From: a bacterium
GTDB taxonomy: Bacteria; Electryoneota; JAOADG01
Length of the DNA stretch: 22,742 bases
Direction: 5' to 3'
NCBI GenBank assembly: GCA_026417415.1
Contig: JAOADG010000017.1
Location: forward strand, 1-22,742
The notes under the pieces were generated by a model. The model saw only the letters and a program-made list of their open reading frames with translations. It was not told the origin of the DNA and ran no database searches. This document shows, in pieces, positions 15,092 to 22,742 of the stretch (within the stretch, counting starts at the first letter, position 1; each line of letters begins with the position of its first letter). A program made the position numbers and the translations under genes.

Positions 15092-17407
15092 ATGAAACCC
15101 TTTCGTCCTTTTCTTACTTTGTTAATTTTGGTGGTGATTTCCAGTACCTTTTGTAATGCAGCCCATTTGGATTCATTATTGAAAGTTCAACGTGTTCGTG
15201 CGGGTAAATTTGCTGATGCACTCTTTGCACCCTTGGATGCTTCCAACCCTGAGCGTTTGACCAGTAGTGAAAAAGAGGATTACCGTTTTCTACTTGCTTA
15301 TCTGCCATTATCCGATCTTGCTTCAATTACTGCCCAAGAGTTGATTAGTAACATACGCTTGGCACAACAAGCACGACGCGAATTTTCCTGGGGCAATCAA
15401 TATGATGAAAGTACCTACCGTCATTTTGTGCTTCCACATCGGATATCACAGGAACCGTATGTCCATGGTTGGCGCGAAAAATTTTTTCGTGAACTAAAAC
15501 CTCGCATTCAGCATCTTTCTATGTCTGAAGCCGCATTGGAAGTTAATCATTGGTGTTTAGAATATGTCACCTTTGTTCAAACGGATGCCCGCGATCAGGA
15601 CCCATTCACCACCATACGTTCCGGATTTGGACGTTGTGAAGAAGAGATGATTTTTACCATTGCTGCCTTACGGTCTGTAGGTATCCCTGCCAGACAATGC
15701 TTTACCCCTTATTGGGCAACCACAGACAATAACCATGCTTGGGTAGAGGCCTGGGCTGATGGAAAATGGAACTACTATGGTGCTTGTGAACCTGAACCAA
15801 TTTTGAATCAAGGGTGGTTTACGGAACGTGTAGCGCGTGCTTTTTTGGTGCTTAGTTCTGCTTATGGTGACTACGAAGGCAACGAACCCATTTATAAAAG
15901 AAATATCACCTCCACTTACATCAATTCCACTGCAGTTTATGGAAAAACGCGCAACCTTCATATTACCTTGGTTAACGAAGAAGGTGAACCGCTACCAAAG
16001 AAAACGGTAGTGCTTTCAATTATCAATTATGGTGGCTTAATGCCGGTGGCATCGGTAATCACCAACGATTCCGGAAAAGCAGAAATTACCTGTGGTTATG
16101 GGGATTGTTGGGTAAGTAGCGGCGATCAAAAAAATAGTGTGTTTCAATTCATAAAAGGGAATGAAACGCAAGTGACTTTGTTTTTGCATCCGACTCCTAA
16201 ACTTATGGAAGCCCAGCATTTTCTGTATGAACCACCTCCTAACCCAACGGAATTGAAAACGGTTGAAAAGGATTCGCTGTTCCGATGTAGAATGTCCGAG
16301 GCAGATACGCTCCGAAAAAACCGTGTTTGGACTATGTGGGCAGTGGAACAAGGAATTCAACTTTCAAGTAAAGATCCCATCCAACCGGATTCGCTTTTCT
16401 TTTCTACTTTTATTCTCGCTACAGAAAAACAAAAAGACCAGTACCAACGTTTTCAGGAATTGTTACGAAAATCTTATGGCAATTGGGGCAATCTCTTTCG
16501 TTACGTATTTGGATTTTATCCTCTGTACGAAGAAATCAAACGTAAATCCAAAAACCCAAAACAACCACAGGTGTATCTCCCACCTTTGGAAGAACCGATG
16601 CTATTGTTGGAATCACTGTCAGAAAAGGATTTGCGGGATTTTACCGTAGCGATGTTACAAGATCATTCGGTTCGTTTGGAAGCACTGACAGAATGGAAAA
16701 AGTACTGCCCTGACGGTTCTCAACCTGATTCTAATGCTGCACAACGGATAGTAGATGCAGTCATTTCACCACGAATTGATTTTGAACCCTCTTCAGCATG
16801 GCGTGGTGAATTAGAGCATTTGTTAAGAACACATCCCGAATTAAAGCAAACAAAAACGTTGATCAAATGGATAAAAAAAGAATTTGTGATTGATAAAACC
16901 TTGGATCGTTTGGCAGCACCTCTTACTCCCATTCAAGTATTGCATTTGAAACGTGGCAGTCCACGTGATTTAGAACGTTTGTTGGTTGCCATCAAGCGTA
17001 CCCAATTTGAAGCAGCACGTTTTCATCCTGTAACTGATCAACTGCAAATTTGGGAAAAATCACAATGGCGAACCATAGAACTCTTTCCTACGAAAACCAC
17101 GCCGAAAAAGTTCCGAATAGGCACTGTCCAACTCAGTGTTGCTTCCGATTCAGTTTCTCAACACGCAAAGTATTTTCAAGAATGGATGATTTCTCGGTGG
17201 TTCTACGAACGTACTCAACCGATGCAATTTGAGTTTCATCAAGAAGCCAAACTATTTACCCAACCTTTGGATTTGCCGGAAGGGTTGTATGTTTTGAGTT
17301 ACGGTCTTCGCAAACCTGATGGAGCGGTACCTGTTTCCTTGGTATGGTTTGAAGTGAATAGAAAACGACCGACAAAGTTACTTTTAGATCTTACTAAGCA
17401 TGAATGA
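15092..17407 (+). CDS. Secreted transglutaminase-like (papain-fold) protein
   Basis: This 771-residue protein from ATG at 15092 begins with a signal peptide (FLTLLILVVISSTFCNA). The transglutaminase-like core is clear: SGFGRCEEEMIFTIAALRSVGIPARQC with Cys182, NNHAWVEAW with His215, and GACEPEP with Glu233 in the third catalytic position. After it, about residues 285-365 look like a beta-sandwich domain (VNEEGEPLPKKTVVLSI, TNDSGKAEITC), like carboxypeptidase-regulatory folds. The remaining 400 residues are mostly helical and unassigned. Such proteins are often proteases or cross-linkers acting in the envelope. GGAAAG precedes this ATG; another in-frame ATG at 15071 lacks a Shine-Dalgarno. The stop overlaps the next start in ATGA. 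Confidence 0.8.
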   Translation: MKPFRPFLTLLILVVISSTFCNAAHLDSLLKVQRVRAGKFADALFAPLDASNPERLTSSEKEDYRFLLAYLPLSDLASITAQELISNIRLAQQARREFSWGNQYDESTYRHFVLPHRISQEPYVHGWREKFFRELKPRIQHLSMSEAALEVNHWCLEYVTFVQTDARDQDPFTTIRSGFGRCEEEMIFTIAALRSVGIPARQCFTPYWATTDNNHAWVEAWADGKWNYYGACEPEPILNQGWFTERVARAFLVLSSAYGDYEGNEPIYKRNITSTYINSTAVYGKTRNLHITLVNEEGEPLPKKTVVLSIINYGGLMPVASVITNDSGKAEITCGYGDCWVSSGDQKNSVFQFIKGNETQVTLFLHPTPKLMEAQHFLYEPPPNPTELKTVEKDSLFRCRMSEADTLRKNRVWTMWAVEQGIQLSSKDPIQPDSLFFSTFILATEKQKDQYQRFQELLRKSYGNWGNLFRYVFGFYPLYEEIKRKSKNPKQPQVYLPPLEEPMLLLESLSEKDLRDFTVAMLQDHSVRLEALTEWKKYCPDGSQPDSNAAQRIVDAVISPRIDFEPSSAWRGELEHLLRTHPELKQTKTLIKWIKKEFVIDKTLDRLAAPLTPIQVLHLKRGSPRDLERLLVAIKRTQFEAARFHPVTDQLQIWEKSQWRTIELFPTKTTPKKFRIGTVQLSVASDSVSQHAKYFQEWMISRWFYERTQPMQFEFHQEAKLFTQPLDLPEGLYVLSYGLRKPDGAVPVSLVWFEVNRKRPTKLLLDLTKHE

Positions 17408-18252
17408 AATTCTTAATGAGCGATTTGGATTTGAAAACTAATTCTACTACAAATTTAGAGAAAGATGTCAAAGTACCTACTTTGCATCAGTTGAAAGAAA
17501 TTTTCTTTCTTTCCTTTTTTTGGATATTTCTTTGTGAATTAATTCTTAGCGCCACTTCATTAAGCACAGGGTATAAAATGTTTTTTTTATCCATTTTATT
17601 ACCCTTACCAACGCTTGTCATTTTAGCCGTCCATTCGTATCCGATCGTGCTTACCTATCGTTTCCATTCTCCCGGCTGGAAACATTTGCTTTTGGCTATA
17701 CCCATCGGTTTAAGTGCCAGTATTGTGATTGACGGGATTGATCGGTTGTGGATCCAATGGAGTGGTTTAGAACAAGAGCATTTGCACAAACTTTATGAAA
17801 AATTACGTACCAATGATTGGTACGAATTCAATACCATTCTTTTTACAGCCGTATTTGTAGCCCCTTTTACGGAAGAGATGTTGTTTCGTGGCGTCTTACA
17901 AGGTACAATGGAATATAGAAAATCCATGCACCAAGCCATCACTTGGACCGCGATCATTTTTACTATCTTACATTTTAATCTGGAACAAATTGTATCGCTT
18001 TGGATGTTTGCTATTTTATTAAGTTTTATGGCTTGGCGTGTAGATTCCATTTTTCCTTCAATGATTGTGCATATGATCAACAATGGTTTATCCTTTTATG
18101 TATTACAATACCGTTTGGATGGTTCCTTGTTTGACGGATATTTACGTGATCAGATTGTTGCGCCGTTTTGGTTTATGGTGGCAACATTGCTTTTATCTAT
18201 CAGTGCTTGGTTCTATTTCAAATTTGATCATCCTTTGCAGGAAACAGTATGA
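17404..18252 (+). CDS. CPBP (CAAX/Abi) family intramembrane metalloprotease
   Basis: A 282-residue polytopic membrane protein. The three conserved blocks of the CPBP/Rce1-like family are present: APFTEEMLFRG with Glu157-Glu158 and Arg162, ILHF with His190, and HMINN with His223 and Asn227. The glutamates and histidines are the presumed catalytic residues. There are about seven to eight hydrophobic segments, and a hydrophilic N-terminus of about 30 residues. Bacterial members have been tied to bacteriocin immunity, peptide maturation or unknown processing; nothing here shows the substrate. The start ATG overlaps the transglutaminase-like stop (ATGA), implying translational coupling. A second ATG at 17416 is possible. 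Confidence 0.88.
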   Translation: MKFLMSDLDLKTNSTTNLEKDVKVPTLHQLKEIFFLSFFWIFLCELILSATSLSTGYKMFFLSILLPLPTLVILAVHSYPIVLTYRFHSPGWKHLLLAIPIGLSASIVIDGIDRLWIQWSGLEQEHLHKLYEKLRTNDWYEFNTILFTAVFVAPFTEEMLFRGVLQGTMEYRKSMHQAITWTAIIFTILHFNLEQIVSLWMFAILLSFMAWRVDSIFPSMIVHMINNGLSFYVLQYRLDGSLFDGYLRDQIVAPFWFMVATLLLSISAWFYFKFDHPLQETV

Positions 18253-18497
18253 AAAACCGTTCCATCCCATATGTCTTTAATCCAAAACGTGACCGCAACA
18301 TCAGACGGTTTATGAAACTAAAACGGTTCAGCACCATTCTATTTACTTTATGTGCTGCGTTTTTATTGACTACCTTCATTTTTGGAAGGCATGCCTCTGG
18401 TGGTTCAAATCTGATGTATATTGGGCTGATATTAAGTATTTTGACAGGAGCGTTTGTATTCATCGTCCATCGCAAACTCAAACAGCAGAAGCGTTAA
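18249..18497 (+). CDS. Two-TM small membrane protein
   Basis: An 82-residue protein with a basic N-terminus (KRDRNIRRFMKLKR) and two hydrophobic segments: about residues 28-46 (STILFTLCAAFLLTTFIFG) and 55-74 (MYIGLILSILTGAFVFIV). It ends with a basic tail (HRKLKQQKR). The charge pattern predicts both ends in the cytoplasm. I do not recognise the family. The start overlaps the CPBP stop in ATGA. Its last 148 nt overlap the long frame of the SpoIID-like gene. The second helix followed by a frame change could form a signal-anchor for that gene, so it may not be independent. Confidence 0.6.
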   Translation: MKNRSIPYVFNPKRDRNIRRFMKLKRFSTILFTLCAAFLLTTFIFGRHASGGSNLMYIGLILSILTGAFVFIVHRKLKQQKR

Positions 18498-19984
18498 CCG
18501 TTCGGATTGCTGTACTTCGGGAACAAACAGAAGTTACCCTTATCGTAGTAGAAGGGAGTTATCTGCTGTCCCAAAAACACAGTGAGCGGCGCATTCAAGC
18601 AGGCGAAAAACTCACCTTTGCTGGGACTGATTTTCACCGAAAAGCGTGGTTAAAACGAACGAACATACAGCAACCTACCACAAATTCAGACCTTCGTACA
18701 GGCATCACGGCTACGTTTCGCAATCCCGATGGTGAAATGGAAACGATTCACTCCCACAGATATTTTCAACTCACGGCTTCTGAACCACTATTTTCACCCG
18801 ATCCCCTTTTTACCCATGCACAATCCATCGCCCAATCTGAAAAAATTGGGAATACAATTGTGATACCTGATGAACGGCGTGCTGAATCGCCAGAAATTAC
18901 GTTGGGATGGACCGTCTTGGAAGCGCCCATCACTTTGTACCCAATACATGACAATAGTAAGATTGCTGTTTCAAACGTTCGAATCGGAATCGGGTTTCAT
19001 TGGGATCACCTTCAAACTTTAACCTATACTGGGATTCTTCATATAGAAAAACTCAATCGTGGTTTATGTGTAGTGGTAGAAATTCCCCTGGAAGAGTATT
19101 TAGCATCCGTGAACTCTTCGGAAATGCCTGCAGATTTACCACTTGAATTTATGAAAGCCCAAACGGTTGCTGCGCGCTCTTGGTTGTTGGCAAATCTGGG
19201 GACACATCATACCGGTGCACCTTTTGATATCTGTTCCGATGATCATTGTCAATGTTTTCACGGAAGCCAAAAACTTCAAGAAAAAAGTATTTTAGCAGTA
19301 GAATGTACAAGAAGCGAAATTTTAGTTTGTAACGATCAAATGAATGGATATACTCTGACCGATGCACGCTATGCCAAGACCTGTGGTGGACGTTTTGAGC
19401 CCGGCGAAGCCATATGGGGTGGACCGACTCATGGATTGGTGTACGGTTCTGAGCAATTGGAACAGGAACCGATTCGAAGCGAAAAAGATGCTTTTGATGT
19501 GCTAAAAGATAAAAACCAAAACGATTTTTGCAACCCTCGTATCAATATCTATCCGAACTCACTTCGTTATGCAGAACCTTATTACCGTTGGGAATTCCAT
19601 TGGGATGAAAGACAACTGTGTGCCTTTATTCAACGGAGTTTAGGGATCAGTTGGGATGGTTTAGATGCGGTGGAAATCGTTCAACGAGGTTTATCGGGTA
19701 GAATTCATTCAATTCGCCTTGGGTTTCAAAAAAAGTGGATTGACGTTTCAGGCGAACTTGCCATTAGACGTCTATTTTCCGATACTCATTTGCCAAGTTC
19801 CGCCTTTGTCATAGAACGATCGGGAACAACGTTCAGTTTGTATGGTGCTGGATGGGGTCATGGTGCAGGTTTGTGTCAAACGGGAGCGGCCGTACGTGCC
19901 ACTTTGGGACAAAATTATCAAGAGATTTTGAAAGCGTATTACCCAACTTCAATACTGGTCAAAGCAGAGCAATTGAACCGATGA
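18350..19984 (+). CDS. SpoIID/LytB-like protein; start uncertain
   Basis: The frame opens at ATG 18350, but recognisable family sequence begins only about residue 49 (LTVRIAVLREQTEVTL). Downstream are IPLEEYLASVNSSEMP (Glu258, catalytic-position glutamate), LEFMKAQTVAARSW (267-278), CSDDHCQCFHG (Cys-rich loop), and GAGWGHGAGLCQTGA near residue 500. SpoIID proteins are lytic transglycosylases that cut denuded peptidoglycan; LytB-like relatives act in cell-wall remodelling. The first 48 residues overlap the preceding small gene in the -1 frame and contain no signal peptide. There is no ATG, GTG or TTG between residue 2 and the domain. So either 18350 is real, or a non-canonical start or a frameshift from the small gene supplies the N-terminus. 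The stop overlaps the next start in ATGA. Confidence 0.8.
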   Translation: MCCVFIDYLHFWKACLWWFKSDVYWADIKYFDRSVCIHRPSQTQTAEALTVRIAVLREQTEVTLIVVEGSYLLSQKHSERRIQAGEKLTFAGTDFHRKAWLKRTNIQQPTTNSDLRTGITATFRNPDGEMETIHSHRYFQLTASEPLFSPDPLFTHAQSIAQSEKIGNTIVIPDERRAESPEITLGWTVLEAPITLYPIHDNSKIAVSNVRIGIGFHWDHLQTLTYTGILHIEKLNRGLCVVVEIPLEEYLASVNSSEMPADLPLEFMKAQTVAARSWLLANLGTHHTGAPFDICSDDHCQCFHGSQKLQEKSILAVECTRSEILVCNDQMNGYTLTDARYAKTCGGRFEPGEAIWGGPTHGLVYGSEQLEQEPIRSEKDAFDVLKDKNQNDFCNPRINIYPNSLRYAEPYYRWEFHWDERQLCAFIQRSLGISWDGLDAVEIVQRGLSGRIHSIRLGFQKKWIDVSGELAIRRLFSDTHLPSSAFVIERSGTTFSLYGAGWGHGAGLCQTGAAVRATLGQNYQEILKAYYPTSILVKAEQLNR

Positions 19985-20772
19985 ATCACGTGATACAACA
20001 TTCCGAAAAACACCAAAAAGTAGAGCGTTTACGTCGTTGGAATACCACGTGGTTAGGACGATTGGACAGTTATTTGTTGCACCTGATTACTCTGGTTGTA
20101 GTAACCTTGTTTATGTATATATTTCAAAGAACACGTGTGTTTCATCGCGAACGGATGAAACAAATGAAAGAAGGGGCTGTAATTGTTCCGAACCACGTTT
20201 CTATGTTGGATGATTTCTTTTTAGGGGGTCCGATTTTGGGACTAAAGGGTGTTTTGAATTACAAACATTTTCCTTACCATGCACCCGAAGAGAAAAACTT
20301 TTTCAAAGGTAAAATATTAAGTTATTTCATGCGTAAATTGAAATGCGTTCCTTTAACTCGCGGTGCAGGGTTCACACAACCGGGGATGTTGCGTTTAATA
20401 GAACTTGCAGAAGAAGGGAATATCTTGTGGATTTATCCTGAGGGGGGACGCACGCGTACGGGGGACATTCAACGTGGAAAAGCGGGTGTGGGGTTGATTC
20501 TTTATCGGTCACGCTCCCAAGCTATCCCCGTGTACCACCACGGTTTACAAAATATACTCCCTATCGGGAAACAGATACCACGTCTGTTTCGTAAAGTAGA
20601 TATCATTGTGGGTAATCCTGTCCCTTTAGACGATTTATTTGAATTGCCGGACGAACCACGTACTTGGCAAGCCATTGCAGATCGTATTATTGAGCATATC
20701 AAAGCGTTACGCGAAGAACTTTCGCAAATTACCGGACGGAATTATCTACCTAAACCAAGAGTAAAACGATGA
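19981..20772 (+). CDS. PlsC-like 1-acylglycerol-3-phosphate O-acyltransferase
   Basis: A 263-residue membrane-associated acyltransferase. It has a hydrophobic helix at about 31-48, then the catalytic NHVSMLDD (His72, Asp77; the HX4D motif), KCVPLTRGAG (motif II region), and IYPEGGRTRTG at 151-161 (phosphate-binding motif III). VYHHG follows as motif IV-like. It probably transfers an acyl group to lysophosphatidate or a related lipid; the adjacent pgsA gene supports glycerophospholipid synthesis. I chose ATG 19981, which overlaps the SpoIID-like stop in ATGA; a longer in-frame start at 19852 lies wholly inside that gene. The exact acceptor is inferred. Confidence 0.85.
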   Translation: MNHVIQHSEKHQKVERLRRWNTTWLGRLDSYLLHLITLVVVTLFMYIFQRTRVFHRERMKQMKEGAVIVPNHVSMLDDFFLGGPILGLKGVLNYKHFPYHAPEEKNFFKGKILSYFMRKLKCVPLTRGAGFTQPGMLRLIELAEEGNILWIYPEGGRTRTGDIQRGKAGVGLILYRSRSQAIPVYHHGLQNILPIGKQIPRLFRKVDIIVGNPVPLDDLFELPDEPRTWQAIADRIIEHIKALREELSQITGRNYLPKPRVKR

Positions 20773-21398
20773 GAACCAACTGGCGTGAAATTCGTTGGAA
20801 ATCAACTGCGGCCAATTATTTGACCGTATTCCGTTTGCTTTTAGTACCCCTCTTTGCGTGGCTCTTTTTAACTGAACATTATGTATTGCAATTAATCGCA
20901 ACCTTTCTTTTTATTATCGCTGCCATTACCGATGCGATTGATGGTCATTTAGCACGCAAACGGAATGAGGTGACGCAGTTTGGCGCATTTTTAGACCCCT
21001 TTGCCGATAAGTTATTGACTTTAACGGCATTTGTGTTAATTGCGTTACGTAAAGAGTTCTCGCTTTTACTGGTTAATATGGTGGTGTACATTTCATTGAT
21101 TGCTGCACGCGAGATTGGGATTACAATGTTGCGAATCTGGGCCATTGATCGTGGTCAACCCCTTGTCACTTCTCTTTGGGGAAAAATGAAAACAGGAATT
21201 CAATTGACCACTCTGATTGGTACACTGCTTTATTTTAACTTACGGGATTGGATGCGAGCACACGGGATTAAAATTGCCTATCTTGACGACCAAACAGTAG
21301 TCCCAGTGTTGCATTTCTTGATTGTTATCTGCGTGATTGTGACCATCATTTCAGGATGGTTATATTTAAGGAATTTGTCATTTAGAAAAAAACAATAA
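20769..21398 (+). CDS. pgsA: CDP-diacylglycerol-glycerol-3-phosphate 3-phosphatidyltransferase
   Basis: A 209-residue inner-membrane enzyme that makes phosphatidylglycerol-phosphate from CDP-diacylglycerol. The CDP-alcohol phosphatidyltransferase motif D(x)2DG(x)2AR(x)8G(x)3D(x)3D is complete: Asp55, Asp58-Gly59, Ala62-Arg63, Gly72, Asp76 and Asp80. NYLTVFRLLLVP near the start is typical of PgsA, as is the AAREIGITMLR segment. About five to six hydrophobic segments are visible. The ATG overlaps the acyltransferase stop in ATGA, and eno follows 18 bp later. A close relative acting on another alcohol cannot be excluded, but PgsA is the best match. Confidence 0.9.
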   Translation: MRTNWREIRWKSTAANYLTVFRLLLVPLFAWLFLTEHYVLQLIATFLFIIAAITDAIDGHLARKRNEVTQFGAFLDPFADKLLTLTAFVLIALRKEFSLLLVNMVVYISLIAAREIGITMLRIWAIDRGQPLVTSLWGKMKTGIQLTTLIGTLLYFNLRDWMRAHGIKIAYLDDQTVVPVLHFLIVICVIVTIISGWLYLRNLSFRKKQ

Positions 21399-22694
<1,296 letters not shown>

Positions 22695-22701
22695 ACCCTT
22701 T

Positions 22702-22732
22702 GATTCCCATCCGAACGCATTCGGAAGGGATC
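22702..22732 (+). terminator. Hairpin after eno, possible terminator
   Basis: The core CCGAA-CGCA-TTCGG is extended by a T-A pair, then, after an A.A mismatch, by TCCC/GGGA. The stem is strong and starts 8 bp after the eno stop. No U-tract follows within the last 10 bases of the window; the sequence instead reads CATTCAAAATG, which could be the start of another gene. Rho-independent termination is therefore doubtful. Confidence 0.45.
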
Positions 22733-22742
22733 ATTCAAAATG

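Noticed and set aside
19852-19980. N-terminal extension of the acyltransferase from 19852
   Set aside because: It would overlap the conserved C-terminus of the SpoIID-like gene in another frame. ATG 19981 gives the same ATGA overlap as its neighbours.

Overview
The window looks like chromosomal DNA of a Gram-negative-type (two-membrane) bacterium. The best guess is the FCB group in the broad sense (Bacteroidota, Chlorobiota and relatives). This is an inference from separate secD and secF genes, an Asp-Thr-rich insert in SecD, a Wzi-like outer-membrane barrel and a secreted transglutaminase-like protein of a type common in Bacteroidota. Composition is moderately AT-rich by eye. Shine-Dalgarno sequences are generally clear, and TTG starts occur. 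I cannot name the species.

Left end, 1-1657, is an accessory patch. It holds the C-terminus of a beta-class DNA methyltransferase, a 902-bp IS5/IS427-like insertion sequence, and a strikingly AT-rich 163-codon gene of unknown function. The IS transposase needs a -1 frameshift and also carries an in-frame TGA. The AT-rich gene has a degenerate HEPN-like motif. Without the IS, the methyltransferase and this gene would lie 73 bp apart in the same direction, so the IS probably split a small defence or modification cluster.

1658-6891 is a minus-strand housekeeping block read secD - secF - (hairpin) - purA - nfo. It covers protein export, adenylate synthesis and base-excision repair.

7112-8904 runs on the plus strand: a small Lys/Arg-rich protein, a YhaM-type OB/HD 3'-5' exoribonuclease and a secreted SNase-like nuclease.

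8909-13383 is on the minus strand: a 595-residue Rossmann-fold protein of unknown role, a perfect 12-bp-stem terminator, a TIGR01777-family epimerase-like protein and a long-chain acyl-CoA synthetase with a TTG start.

13528-22694 is a compact plus-strand cell-envelope operon: Wzi-like barrel, secreted transglutaminase-like protein, CPBP membrane protease, two-TM miniprotein, SpoIID/LytB-like protein, PlsC-like acyltransferase, PgsA and enolase. Four of its junctions are tightly coupled by ATGA overlaps or a 148-nt overlap. The SpoIID-like gene has no convincing start codon and may be expressed by an unusual route.

I see no CRISPR array, tRNA, rRNA or replication origin. No stretch over 300 bp lacks a gene or the insertion sequence. 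I found no complete new system. The best leads are the methyltransferase/HEPN-like remnant, the SpoIID start problem and the 595-residue Rossmann protein.
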